A DNA stretch of 64,000 nt from Phaeotremella fagi (GCA_001599715.1 BCHU01000007.1:997586-1061585), one strand, 5' to 3'; shown: positions 24,452 to 37,471, numbered from the stretch's first letter. Made by a program: numbers and translations. Notes: a model not told the origin generated them from the letters alone.

Positions 24452-24679
24452 TGTTGTATGGAAGAAAGATACTCCTCCTACTCTCTACTCCACTTCTTTC
24501 CAACCTGTCACTGTCAACATTAGATTTAATGTAGCAACGCGACTATCTTTAAATGATCCCCTCATTTAATTTCATATACGTGCCTTAACATAGTTTATGC
24601 TGTGTTGATTCTCAATTCATTCACCCATCACCATATCACCATCGTCTCAAATAACACCATCCCACTTCATTCTATCAGA

Positions 24680-26224
24680 ATGATCAAAATAATATCTCTC
24701 TTAGCACTAACAACAACCCTTCTGAACCTCCTTTCAGTAACAGCAGCCAAATCAGGTTTCGGCGAAGCGTGTTCGTAAGTCCCCCTCCCTCTCCCTTTCC
24801 GTCCTTTCTCAAAACTAATCCCCTTGCTTCATCAGTCAAGCCAACTCCCATCTGGATTCATCGACATGGGCATTAGATACCGATTGCGATGCGACGACTT
24901 ATTGCGCTTCCAATGGCACATGCGCATATAAAGGTTGTAGATCAGATGTCGTATGTGTTTATTTCTCGTGACTCTCTTTTCAACGGTGATTGACTGATCG
25001 TCGAAAATTAGTATCCGTATGGATATAACGGTGTTGATTTCGATAAACTACCACCTTTATGTCCGTTAGGTCAATTGTAAGTTTATTCTCTAGTGAATTC
25101 AAACGTGTTTTGATCATTGCTGAAATGAAAACAATTTTAGTTGTCCAGACGAAGGTGATCAGTGCTTGAATCAGGCGCCTGTCGGTGGAGCTTGTCAAAA
25201 AGATCGTGATGGTAAGCTTGGAAATGTTAATGGATTTAAACTGATTTGAATAGATGAATGTCAACCACCATCTAATTATAAGGATCTAGCTGGGATACTT
25301 AATGTGAATGGGTCAACTTGTCTGAATTTCATCTGCTAGTGAGTTGACCAAACTTGTTAAAAAACGAAACGAAACTCAAGTGTGCGGTAGTTATGCCAAC
25401 GTCACCCTTGGTCAAACTTGTATTTTCGAGAATACAGCTTACACAGCCTACACGGATGAAGGTGTAGCTTATGCATTTATAGTTTCTCGTGATAAGTGAG
25501 TTTCCCCATCGACGCGAATGAACTGGACTGACTTGGTAATTAGCTGCGCAAACGATTTCTACTGCGACGGTACATCACTTCAATGTCTAAAAGGCAAAAC
25601 TCAAGGTACAGCCTGTACAGGAAACAAAGAATGTATATCATACAACTGTGATAGTGCGACTGGGAAATGTGGTCTGGCGACCGATCAACCTGTAACACCT
25701 GCTAGTTGGGTATACGTGCTAGTTGGATTAGGTATCATCGGATGTGAGTTGGGATATTGTTAACTTCATGAAATCCGCTAACTCATACCAATTAGTCATT
25801 TCCGGCGTAATGATCTCTTTGTGGTTCGCTCATCGACGTACCCGTGCGGAAAATCAAGTAAAACTAGAACAATATTATAACGAACAGGTGGCATATAGAC
25901 AATCAATCATGTCAATGTCACAAGCGAAGAATTCTTTATTAAGTCTACCTGCCAACACTGTATGTCCCCTTCACCTCTTTACACATGTGATATCGTGTTA
26001 ACCCATAAAAGTCGGTGGAAGCAGCACGTCGATCATTACTCCTCGACGACAACCAAGCATCAGTCTTCACCTCAGCCCATTCAGTAGGAAACAATCATCT
26101 CTTACCACCCAACATGAGAAGTGAATCTAGTGCTTCATGGTCCGAAGCAGCCGACAGTGAAGTCTTGTTGATGCCTGAGGATTCACCTCGATCACGGGAT
26201 GTAAGATTCGGTGATCGATTTTGA
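24680..26224 (+). CDS. Cysteine-rich single-pass membrane protein
   Basis: Not recognised by name. The start at 24680 gives a signal peptide (LLALTTTLLNLLSVTAA). The ectodomain, spread over several short exons, is rich in cysteines with a repeating pattern: DTDCDATTYC, CAYKGCRSD, LCPLGQFCPDEGDQC, GGACQKDRDDEC, CANDFYCDGTSLQC, GTACTGNKEC, YNCDSATGKC. A transmembrane helix (WVYVLVGLGIIG...IISGVMISLWFAH) is split by an intron near 25742-25796; a cytosolic tail of about 130 residues with RRTRAEN after the helix ends RSRDVRFGDRF. The topology is a type I surface protein; a receptor or cell-wall sensor role is possible but only inferred. Confidence 0.78.
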
Positions 26225-26312
26225 TTGATTCCATAATCCCTTTTGGTATTTGTATCATAACAATTTAACGGACATACCTATGCATTTAATGATGATGACA
26301 AAAATCTAGTAT

Positions 26313-28033
26313 CTAAAGTACACCCAACATCTCTTCCACACTAACGAATTTCTCCCGTTCCTTACCCAAATCTTTTTCAGTCCCAATCAAACGATCTCGT
26401 TCAGCTCGATCAATCTTCTCCCATGCTTGAAGATCGACAACGATCTTCCCCTCGTTCTGAGTGATTTCATCCGGTACACCATCTAATGGGATTTTATTCA
26501 TTGGTCCGTTTCCGTTTCCGTTTCGGTCGTTTGGACCGTAATTATCAGCCAAGATTTTTTCAGATAGGGAATAAGCATCAGACATTGTTGAAGCTATAAC
26601 TCCCACTGGACCTCTAGCTGCCCAACCTGCAGCATACATCCCTTGAATCTGTGATAAATGATCAGTAACCCATTACAAAGTAACGATTGACAAAGATAAA
26701 CGCACGACACCATGATCATTCACCACTCTTCCATCATTGTTACGTACCCTACCAGTTTTCACGTCGAATGGTATTTCACCAGAAGCGAGGGGTTCACTCC
26801 GATATCCAACTGATTCAATCACCATATCCGTCTCTTCCAGCACGGTTTCACCTGTAGATATCACTTTCGACCCGTCCTCCGATAACTCGTTTAGATCCCA
26901 TTTGATAGACCCAACCGTACCTTCGGTAACGGTACTTAAAAATGAATTAGGCGTTTTCAAGAAATCCAACGTAAATTTGAGTTTCTGGTTAGGGTCAGAT
27001 CGATGAGTTTCCATCAATCCCAATAATCTCTTTCTCATTCTATCGATTTTACCGAATTCTTTGGCTGAAGATAAAAGTTTTTCATCGACTCCACCAAAAG
27101 AAACTCCATCTAGATTGATCATTTCACGGAATTCTTTAGTGGTGAATGATACCTGACCAGGTCCTCTTCGACCGACGACGTTCACATGATCGATATTCGA
27201 ACTTGAAAGTATTTCAAGTGTTTGACTTGGGATATCTGTTTCTTGGAGATTGGATTTAGTTCTTGATTTCAGGAGGATCCTGGCTACGTCTAAAGCTACA
27301 TTCCCTTGACCTATGATAGTAACTTTTTTAATTTTCGGTAAAATGTTTTTGAGATAGGTGGTTAGGTGTTGAAAAGCCGGATGACCGTTGTACCAACTAA
27401 CGAAGGCTAACGCTGGGAAAACGTTGTTGAGAGGTGTCGATGAAGATGATGATCCGGTTACTGAGTTTAAAGGGTTGGAGAGTGAGGCGCCGTAGGTTAA
27501 GAGTAGGTTGTTGTAATATGGGAAAAGGGATTTTAGGGGGAGATTGAGAGCACAAGGATAGGTGTAGGTTGAGAGTGTTGTTGAAGGACTGGGTTGGGTT
27601 GGGGTGGATGATGGTTGAGAGGAGATTTGGACGTTACCGAAGTATTTGAATCGGGGATCTGAGGATAGTTCATCGAATTTATGTTGACAATTCTAGGGGT
27701 TTGTTTAGTACACGTAGGAGAATAGTCTAATGAATGAATGAAGAGATAGATGAAACCCACTTTAACCTCTGGATGATCGGGTGCGACCCCGTATCTCACT
27801 AATCCGTATGGAGTCGGTAACCTTTCATACATATGGACTTGGACATTTTTACCGGTAGGTGAATCTATCGGAAGGGTGTTGAGTATTCTTGAGGCAGTGT
27901 AGAAACCTGATGGTCCTGCTCCTATTATCGCTAATTTCAATGGCGGTGTGGAAGACGGTGAGGACGATTGATGTCGTACTTGAAATGAGATTGGGTGTGA
28001 TCTAATGAGTTTGTTTAGAGGATATATCCTCAT
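26313..28033 (-). CDS. ARH1: NADPH:adrenodoxin (ferredoxin) oxidoreductase, mitochondrial
   Basis: Flavoprotein of the mitochondrial matrix that passes electrons from NADPH to ferredoxin (Yah1) for Fe-S cluster assembly and heme A synthesis. The N-terminus MRIYPLNKLIRSHPISFQVRHQSSS is a typical matrix presequence. FAD motif: LAIIGAGPSGFYTA; then MYERLPTPYGLVRYGVAPDHPEVK, a hallmark of the family, and NADP motif IIGQGNVALDVARIL. The C-terminus MYAAGWAARGPVGVIASTM is also diagnostic. Introns are near 27696-27760 and 26650-26702. An Asn-Gly repeat (NDRNGNGNGPMN) in the C-terminal lobe is encoded by a small repeat at about 26507-26535. Length about 520 residues fits the family. Confidence 0.95.
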
Positions 28034-28206
28034 TTTCGGTTTGTTCGTTGAGGTTTGGTAGTGATTGCTATATGTACATTGGATATATCGTTGGGAAAGA
28101 GATGGAAGAATTGACTCGAAATGTAATCTAATCTAATTTGTTGTTGTTAATTCCTCGGCTTTGCTCGGTCTCATTGGTGATGATGTCAGACTAAGTACTA
28201 CAAGAG

Positions 28207-28773
28207 ATGGTTCATGAAGATGGAAGAAATCATGCAAGGACGGTCAGATGGATAATCCAATGCAACTTCCAAGCACCATTCACTCCAATCATGAATGAAA
28301 ACATCCAATCCAATCCCCAAAATTCCCAAAACCCAAACCAAATCCTCCGAACCCAAACCCAAAACTTCATCTCATCCCTACTCTCCCCTTCCCCCTCTCC
28401 CCCAACCATCCTCCAAAACCACTTCACCCCCCATCCAAGAATACATGAAAAAGGACCCCCAATCTCCCAGCTCCCATTCCTAGGAAAAGAATTCCAAGGC
28501 TACAAAGGCTGTCTCGATTATTTCTTTTTACTCAACGGTACCCTAAAAATGGAGATCAAAAACGAATTCAACGCTGATGATTACGTCGTTGATACAACTC
28601 ATGGCGACGGCGTCGTTTGTGTAGTTGGAAATGGTAGGTTTACGGCTTTGAAGACTGGTAAATGGTGGGATGAGAGTTTCATTTGGAGGTTCAAGTTTGT
28701 TGGGGGGTTGATTGATTCTTGGGAGATTTGGGCTGATCCTTTGAGTGCTTTTCTGGCTGTCCGGGGGGATTAG
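28207..28773 (+). CDS. NTF2/SnoaL-like small protein
   Basis: Intronless frame of 188 residues. The C-terminal half reads like the NTF2-like/SnoaL fold: GYKGCLDYFFLLNGTLKME, a charged-hydrophobic alternation, WWDESFIWRFKFVGGLIDSWEIWADPLSAFLAV. This ending (strand, then WEIWADPLS) is common in SnoaL-like proteins. No catalytic residues are assigned. An internal ATG at 28291 (MNENIQSNP) is an alternative start and would remove a part with no family-like sequence. It sits between ARH1 (divergent) and the protease gene. Function unknown. Confidence 0.65.
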   Translation: MVHEDGRNHARTVRWIIQCNFQAPFTPIMNENIQSNPQNSQNPNQILRTQTQNFISSLLSPSPSPPTILQNHFTPHPRIHEKGPPISQLPFLGKEFQGYKGCLDYFFLLNGTLKMEIKNEFNADDYVVDTTHGDGVVCVVGNGRFTALKTGKWWDESFIWRFKFVGGLIDSWEIWADPLSAFLAVRGD

Positions 28774-29042
28774 ATGGTGAGGAGATGGTTGTGTTCTGAA
28801 TCTATAGTGTTTCCCGATGCTACTGCTAGTTACTGCATGTATGTTAGTATAAGAATGAGTCTTGAGACTCCTCAATTCCACCATTAAATACACCTTCATT
28901 ACGGCAGATGAAACCTGATAACCTGATTTATTATTGTTCTAAATTCTCTATTGTTCTTTTCAACTTTCAACCCAATTATTCCCCTTTCAGTTTACTGTAC
29001 ACTCAACGTTATATAATTATAGCTATCAGATATCTACATCGC

Positions 29043-32000
29043 ATGTTACCCATCTTACGAAATAGATTCATCATTTTACCAAAAGTAAAGCATAGAGGTA
29101 TCAACACTAGAGCATTCACAAGATCTCCAACTACCACCACTGGACTTCGATTCAACCAAACCGTATCCTCGAGGTCATCTCTCCTTTCGTCCCCATCAAC
29201 ATCATCCAAATCATCTCAACAGTCATACTCACCACATCAACAACCAATCAGAAGAAATTTAGCTACAATGATAGAAAATTCGTAGGTCAATCTATTCTAC
29301 TATTCCCAAGACCCATCGACGTCAATCCAAACCTAACAAAACTAGTATGCCAATAATTCCAAATCCATTCCCACCATGTCCACCCATCCCTAAAGCCAAA
29401 GGTCCAATCGATCTGATACTACCACCAACTGAAGATCGACCCCATAAATATTTCACCTTACCAAACGGATTAGAATGCATCGTGGTCTCTGATCCTAAAG
29501 CTGATAAAGCAGCTGCTAGTATGGACGTTGGTGTCGGTCATTTATCTGATCCAGACGATTTACCTGGTTGTGCTCATTTCTGGTATGTCCTCGTTATTCA
29601 TTTGTTTTGGATGCAACGACTGACAGTGAATTTTAGTGAACATATGATGTTTCTTGGAACTAAAAAAGTTGGTTTTTCAACTTTTATTTGATGGGTTTGA
29701 CGCTGACGAATTTCTTAGTACCCCGTCGAAAATGAATATTCCAATTATCTATCATCACATAACGGTCACTCAAATGCTTGGACTGCAATGACTTCAACTA
29801 ATTACTTCTTCGATGTTGCACCTGATGCTCTGGAAGGTGCTTTAGATAGATTTGCCGGTTTCTTCAGTGAACCAATGTTTGCAGAGGTGTGTGGTTCAAC
29901 TATCATTCACTTTTAAAGCTAATGTGTGTATAGGATTGTACGGAGAGAGAAATCAATGCTGTCAACTCCGAACACAAGAAGAATATTCAAAATGATCTTT
30001 GGGTAATTACCATCCTTCTAGAATCTCAATTGACAAAGCACTGACCCCTTCCACAGCGTTCGTTCCAATTAGAAAAATCACTTTCGAAACCCGGTCATCC
30101 ATTCGGTAAATTCGGTACAGGGAATCGAGAAACTCTATGGGAAATCCCAAAGAAACAAGGTAGGGATCCTCGACAACAATTGATTAGTTGGTGGGAGAAA
30201 CAGTATTGTGCCCGTAGAATGAAATTGGCTTTAGTTGGGAAAGAAGATGTTGAGGTTTTAGAGAAATGGGTAAGGGAGAGATTCGAGATGGTTCCTGTTA
30301 GGACTGAAGGGAAACCTGAAGTTGGTGTTGATGGGGTTAGAGTCGTTTTTGAGGATAGTCCCGTTGCTGAGGAGGCTTTGGGCGTGAGTCCGCTTTCGGT
30401 TTTTGCGGTTATTCGCTGATCGCTGTAATGGTAGTGGGTCACATTTACCAAACCTGTTCGTGATCAACGTGGAATGGAGATTTCTTGGCCTTTCCCAGAT
30501 ATCGATCATTTGTATCAATCAAGAGTAAGTTTTTTGGGTGGTATCAGTAACGCTAACAACCAGCCTGGTCAATTCATCGCTCATTTCCTTGGTTATGAGG
30601 GTAAAGGTTCGATCTTGTCATATTTGAAGAAACAAGGTTGGGTCAACACGATCAGAGCAGGAACTTCACACGGTGCATCAGGATTCGATCTGTTGAAATG
30701 TTCCGTCGATCTCACTCCTGAAGGTTTAGGTAAGTCTACATCTCCGATATCAAAACTAAAATTATAGACCATTATCTCGACGTCGCCCAAGTCATCTTCA
30801 AATACGTTTCCCTACTTCGTTCCCAACCACCATCCAAAACGATCTTCGAAGAAATCAGAGCTATCGGTGACATCTCATTCAAATTCGCCGAAAGAGGTAG
30901 AACAGCAGATTATGTTTCAGGTCTATCATCCTGGATGCAAGATCCAGTCCCACGTGAAAAGATCGTCAGCAGTAAATATTTATTGGAAGATTTCAACGAA
31001 AACGAATTAGCGGCTGCGTTGTCTTTGCTTGATCCTCGTCGGGCTACTATGGGTGTTATTTGTCAGAATTTACCCAAAGATGTCGTAGGTGGTTGGGATA
31101 AGGTTGAACCGATTTACGGAACTGAGTATACTCAACGTAAATTGAGTGATGAGTTTATTAAGGAGGTCAGTTGATTTGTTGTTTAACTGGGAGTTGACTG
31201 ACTGGGATGGTTGTAGGCTATGATAGGTTCTACTGTTGACGAGTTGTCTTTACCCGGACCAAACAAGTTTATACCGGAGAAATTCGATGTAGACAAATTT
31301 GATGTCAAGGAGGTAGGTTTGACAGCCAGAAACTCGTATTGACGATAGCCCGCCATTCGACCATTGTTATTGAAAGACACCCCAATCTCAAGATTATGGT
31401 ACAAACGTGACGATCGATTTTGGATCCCCAAAGCGAATGTAGACATTCAACTCACCTCGTAAGTGTTTAGGCGCATACATCAACTCACCTTAGACCACTT
31501 CTCGACATAACCCCTCGAAACTCCGTTCTAGCCAGACTCCTCTGCGACCTCTTCTCCGATTCGATCACCGAAGAATCCTACGACGCAGAACTCGCAGAAC
31601 TAAATTTCGGTCTACATTATAACGGAGACGCCATCCAAATTTCAGCCGGCGGTTTCTCAGATAAATTAAGTGTATTGACTGAAACGATGTTGAAACAATT
31701 GGTCGAATTCAAAATTGATAAAGAAAGATTTGAGAAAGTCAAGGATACTGTTCAAAGACATTGGATCAATTTCTCGATGAGTGAACCGTACAATTTGGCG
31801 AATTATTGGCATAGTCATGTCACTTCTGAGAATATGTGGACTCCGGAGGAGAAATTGAAGGAGATTGAATGTGGGTTGTGTGCTAATATGGGAGTATTGA
31901 GACTGATCTGTTTGTCTGGTAGTTGTTACACCTGAAGAGGTTGTGGCGTTTGGACGAGAAGTATTTAAACGTCTTCATATAGAAACTCTGGTTCATGGTA

Positions 32001-33178
32001 ACACTTCATTTGAGGTTAGTTGAAGTGGCTCCTGACATTGCGATGGAACTGATCATTCACACAGGGAGCCAAAGAGATTTCAGAAATGATCGAACGTGTC
32101 CTTCAACCTAGAGAACTTACACCTGGCGAGAAGAAAGCACCCAGAACACTTCTTCTACCCGCAGCTACCGAACACATCTACGTTAGACCAGTATCGAATC
32201 CTGCCGAAGTGAACAACGCCATAGTCTACTATCTGCACATCGGTGACCCCACTGACCCCTCTCTACGATCCAAACTAGCACTATTCGCCCAAATCTCCTC
32301 GGAACCAACTTTCAACGTCCTAAGAACGAAAGAGCAGCTTGGTTACACAGTGTTCTCCAACGCTGTTCGATCAGCTGGATCAATGGGATTAAGATTGATC
32401 GTCCAATCAGAACGTTCACCTGCTTATGTCGAAAGTCGAATCGAAGCTTTCTTGGATTCGATGAAAGAGACTTTGGAGGGTTTGAGTGATGAAGAGTTTG
32501 GGAAACATTTACAGAGTCTTGTTGATAAGGAGGAAGAGAAACCTAAGAATTTGGGTCAGGAGACTAGAAGATTCTGGGGAAAGATTACTGATAGATATTA
32601 TGAATTCGGGAAGAGTGAGTTTGAATATGTGTTAGAAGAGGATGCGATCTGATATGCGTTTAGGTGAAACGAATGTCAAACATTTACGACAACTAAAAAA
32701 AACCGATATTCTAGACTTCCACACTCGATACATTTCAACGAATTCATCAACTAGAACTAAATTCTCTACCCATCTGACTTCACAAGTTGTCAAAGATAAA
32801 TCCAACCCCAACTCCAACACACCAACGTTCGACGCGAAAGCAGCCGCCCCACTCGCCGAAGCTTTCAAGAAACATTCCATCAAAGTTGACACCACTGCGT
32901 TGGGGACTCTAATGTCCTCGAAACCTAGTTTACAAGCTGTACAAGAATTTTCTCAGGGTGCAGTGAACGATACGGAAGGTCTTAGCGAGGAGGCGAAGAG
33001 CGAGTTGAAGCTCGTGATTGAGGGTTTAGGGGGTGGGAAGATTGAACAAGTGGATGAGAACGTTTCGTTGAGATCGGGCAATGTTTATGTGGATGATATA
33101 TATCGATTCAAGTCGGAACTCGTTCCTTCGAAAGGCGCTACACCTTTGGAACCTTTGACGGTGGTTGCTAAACTCTAG
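29043..33178 (+). CDS. STE23: Insulin-degrading-enzyme-like M16 zinc protease
   Basis: M16 metallopeptidase of the insulysin/Ste23 group, which cleaves peptides such as a-factor precursors and degrades small amyloid-like peptides. The inverted zinc motif appears after splicing as [15 protein letters not shown], followed by [29 protein letters not shown] and the distal glutamate segment; the active-site region is complete. About 12 exons run to VAKL at 33178, including [27 protein letters not shown] C-terminal domain sequence and [12 protein letters not shown]. The first exon (29043-29281) has a long Arg/Ser-rich leader ([19 protein letters not shown]) that looks like a mitochondrial presequence; a second in-frame ATG (MIENS, 29268) just before the first intron would give a cytosolic form. 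About 1,060-1,100 residues. Confidence 0.9.
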
Positions 33179-33300
33179 AATCGAGGTTTATAGGAACGTA
33201 GAGGGAAAAAATGCATCACTGTTCAATTAAGTTTTCATGATCTGTTTTTCTGGTATCTAGCATTTTAGGAGACGAGGTTGATTGGGTTTCAATCATTAGT

Positions 33301-34466
<1,166 letters not shown>

Positions 34467-34973
34467 TGTGGATGGGATTAAGTGATATAGTTAACAATAA
34501 ACCATCTAATATCTATCCTCTCTACACCACCCCCCTACTCACCATCCCTCACATTGACCGGATATATCTAATGTGGCACTTTTTTATCCAATCATACAAC
34601 AGCTAATACCATTCTCTCCCTTTCCACAGTATACGACTAACTATCAATACTAAATACCAGTGTTCTGTAGTGAAACAGTTCATAAAAAGATGTTTACTAC
34701 TCCGAGTCATAGTCATATCGATCGTCCCAGCTATTTTGTATTCCTTCGTAGACGTCAGCATAAATCTGTGGCCTACGTTGAACTATTTCTCTTCGTCTTT
34801 CATAATCTCTCCGTTGGGCTTCATTTGACAAGATTCCCGTGTCAGACTCTCCATCAGATACTGATGTTGACAAGTCCTCCTCTTGATTTCAGTGCTACTC
34901 GTCGACATCAGAGAGGGTTGACAGACAGAAAGCGAAAGTTGACAAAGTATATACAAAAAGAAAGTACTCATGT
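34467..34973. other. Intergenic between NDUFS8 and tRNA-Thr
   Basis: About 500 bp upstream of NDUFS8 and downstream of the tRNA. No gene is supported; the open frames here overlap the tRNA or have no features. Holds the NDUFS8 promoter. Confidence 0.45.
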
Positions 34974-34985
34974 AAAAAAAAAAAA
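34974..34985 (-). terminator. RNA polymerase III terminator of tRNA-Thr
   Basis: Run of twelve T on the minus strand, 10 bp past the 3' end of the tRNA. Length and position fit a strong pol III termination signal. Confidence 0.85.
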
Positions 34986-34995
34986 CCATATTCGT

Positions 34996-35086
34996 TGCCC
35001 CCGCTGTGGATTGAACACAGGACCTTGTCATTATGTATTACGTAATCGGCTACAAGTGACACGCGCTACCACTACGCCACAAGGGC
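34996..35086 (-). tRNA. tRNA-Thr (anticodon UGU) with a 19-nt intron
   Basis: A full cloverleaf reads on the minus strand: acceptor GCCCTTG pairs with CGGGGGC (three G-U pairs), D stem GCGT/GCGC with AGTGGTA loop, anticodon stem TGTCA/TGACA with loop CTTGTA-A, variable AGGTC, T stem CTGTG/CACAG with TTCAATC loop, discriminator A. Between anticodon-loop positions 37 and 38 there is a 19-nt intron GCCGATTACGTAATACATA, the standard position for nuclear tRNA introns. Mature length 72 nt without CCA. Box A (TGGCGTAGTGG) and box B (GTTCAATC) are visible; box B has A in place of the usual G of GTTCGA. Confidence 0.93.
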
Positions 35087-35524
35087 ACTTTCACTTCGCC
35101 TGTTCCAGTTTGTATATATTCAGGGCATCACTGGTGCTTAACTGTTTGTTGTCTCCGCTCATTTCAAGCGAAGCTGTTGCTGTATGAGTGAAAAGAGAAC
35201 ACTGGTGGAGCTGACACAATCTCTTTGACAATGTAGAAATCGAAACGTAAGGATTCCGGAAGCATAGCCAACAATGCTTCATCGATTCATGTCATCAAAG
35301 GTAGTGGTATAGACAAATAATGTACTTTTAATCATATTCTCATTGGTATTCCGTCTTCATCTTCCCCTTCTCCCTCACCATACAATATGGACAATATCAA
35401 CCAATCCTGTGTCCACGTTCCACGCTATACTTCTACAAAATAAACATTATCATTCACAACATCTTTTCCATCACAACTCCTGAATTCCTGAAGACGGTCA
35501 ACTTCGCCGAATCCCTCGTACTCA
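35087..35524. other. Intergenic, nothing recognised
   Basis: About 440 bp between the tRNA gene and the 3' end of the GPI-type protein gene. I see no gene or repeat in it. Confidence 0.45.
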
Positions 35525-36109
35525 CTAGAACAAAGTAGTTAACCCGGAAACCAACAACATGGCCACGACACCTAATCCTTGGTATGTGATTGTCCTACTT
35601 CCCGAAGAGTTGACAGTAGTAATGAGAGGTTGATCAAAGGGAACCGAACCAGAAAAGTTCCCCCCGATCTCACAAGTATAAAGAATAGAATTCAGAGTAA
35701 CGTTATCTCTGTAAATTGGATGCTGAGAACTGGGGACGGTACTGTTATAGCAACTGATCCAACTTTGAACTGAACTTGATGAAGAAATATAAGGAGTGTT
35801 ATATTGACCGTCACTCTTGATTTCACACCAATTGATAAAAGAATCATTTCCCGAAATTACAGTTGAATTCAAGGTCGGTTGTCGATTCCCACTATTGATA
35901 TAGGTACCGTTGAGTTGTTTACAACATGTTTCTTGAACTGTCAGATTGGTTGTCACGCATGCTGTATGGCTTGCATTGCTTGTACCGTAGTTGGGTTGAT
36001 TCCAAGGGAAATACGGTCGATCCCAATAAATGTTTGTTGTTATTGATTGAACCTCTGAATTAGCGCCTATGGCAACTACCCCGTTGACGGTATTTCGGAG
36101 ACCATTCAT
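35525..36109 (-). CDS. GPI-anchored-type extracellular protein (5' end uncertain)
   Basis: Not recognised. The 194-residue frame has many potential N-glycosylation sites (NASH is not one, but NLT, NGT, NST, NDS, NST, NVT, NFS, NSS are), several cysteines (CCKQLNG, INWCEIKSD, WISCYNST, YTCEIGG), a Ser-rich stretch and a C-terminal hydrophobic tail LGVVAMLLVSGLTTLF, the pattern of a GPI-attachment signal. What is missing is a signal peptide: the ATG at 36109 begins MNGLRNTVNGVV, and an in-frame stop (TAA) lies 5 codons upstream, so an upstream exon must supply it if the protein is secreted. No convincing exon was found; TACTAAC and GCAG splice-like signals occur at about 36395-36430. Alternatively it is a decayed copy. 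Confidence 0.5.
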   Translation of the reverse strand: MNGLRNTVNGVVAIGANSEVQSITTNIYWDRPYFPWNQPNYGTSNASHTACVTTNLTVQETCCKQLNGTYINSGNRQPTLNSTVISGNDSFINWCEIKSDGQYNTPYISSSSSVQSWISCYNSTVPSSQHPIYRDNVTLNSILYTCEIGGNFSGSVPFDQPLITTVNSSGSRTITYQGLGVVAMLLVSGLTTLF

Positions 36110-36817
36110 TGTTTTTAGAGGTTATGGCTATGGTTTTAGATAGAAGAATGAAAGTGGGATATCCACCTTCATTGTTATTTATGGGAACTTGTGATATACT
36201 CGAACTGATACTGAATTGGGACATCAGGGTTTATGACTGTCTTGGTATTTTATGTATTTCGGGTTCAGGCGACATTCCTTGGCGGGCTTCTTCAAGAACG
36301 CCAAAATAGCGAAAGTGTTTTGTTTTCATACCTAATGGATACACGACGAATGCTCTAAGAAAGATGATGTGAATCACGCAAAGATGACTGCGTCGCAAAT
36401 GTTATGAGGTTAGTATGGCATCGCCACCTGAGAATCGACAGCAAACAGACAGTGGATCGGTTCTGCAAAGCTGAATCGGATGAGCACAAGTCTATATATA
36501 ACCTCAAAGGGTAACACCACGCAGGATGGTTAAGACAAGATCCTCCAACGATAACCAATCCCTCCCGCTGATCAACAGCATCGCAACCGTCCTCACCATC
36601 AAAAGCAAAAGGAAACGTTCAAGGGTGATCACGCAAATTGATCCATATATCGAACAGATTGGTCAGCGGAGTTTGGTGGCCTTCTCAATTCTTTCGTGGT
36701 TTCTTAGAAATTCTCATAACTCAATGTCAGGAGAGAAAGATTAGACAAGGCGGAGACAACAATCATGAGACTGTTTTTTTTGGCTCCATAAGAGATTGGA
36801 ATTGTGTACTGTCGCAA
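36110..36817. other. Region between two unknown minus-strand genes
   Basis: About 700 bp. A TATATATA-like block (36492-36499) could be the promoter of the GPI-type gene, and branch/acceptor-like sequences near 36395-36430 could belong to an unrecognised first exon. No open frame in it has features I can support. Confidence 0.4.
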
Positions 36818-37471
36818 TCACATGAAACAGCTTTTTTGTCTGTTTTTCATACTACTTTTTATGTTACTAGAAGATCGATCCATCTCCATGTCTTCACCTT
36901 CATCACAAAAGAAATTAGGGTCACTAAAAGTTCTTGCAATAACCTCTCCCTCAGTTTCATCATCCTGTTGTGCAAGAAACTGATTTCCCTCGTCATGCAC
37001 CCTCTTGACAAGCTCGCATCTTAGCATTCTCAATCTGTCTACCACTTTCACATCATTATCGTGAGTTGAAGTTGAATCTGTGAGCATATACTTTTCACGT
37101 GTGATATTCGTTAGGGCCGAGGCCGTCAATCCTCCTCCCCTAGTACCAGTGATACTTCGATCTAGAACCATGCGATACTTCTGATCGTAGATCATGAATC
37201 TTGATAACCCGAATGGTTCAGTTGTAGTTTTGGTGAGTATCATTTGAACCTTGTATGAAGGTATCACTCCAGAGGTAACAATTGCGTATAAAAGCCTGTG
37301 AAAAATTCAGCTACCATCAAAAAGGGATCTACTGCACAAAGAGAAATGGAATTATAGTATCACTCACCCCTCCTTGTCGGTAAAATCGATCGTCGTAGTT
37401 CGTTGAAAGTAATCTCGAGCTATATGTACATTGAAGGATTCGTTGCCAAAAGGCAGCGTTTCGGATGACAT
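36818..37471 (-). CDS. Unknown protein, tandem family member A
   Basis: Not recognised. Two exons: start at 37469-37471, MSSETLPFGNESFNVHIARDYFQRTTTIDFTDKEG, donor after GG at about 37372, then acceptor near 37296 and the long exon ending at 36818. The join reads EGLLYAIVTSGVIPSYKVQM. This matches the neighbouring gene B around TSG(V/L)IPSYK, in intron position and phase and in the ending with an acidic segment followed by TFSDPNFF versus TSSNPDFA. No membrane segment or catalytic motif is visible. The two genes are a tandem duplication that has diverged strongly. Confidence 0.6.

Noticed and set aside
28207..28773. Random open frame in the spacer next to ARH1
   Set aside because: Kept as a gene because the C-terminal half has the SnoaL/NTF2-like sequence pattern and is rich in aromatic residues.
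34660..35187. A plus-strand open frame of 175 codons
   Set aside because: It runs through the antisense of the tRNA-Thr gene and its terminator and has no protein-like features.
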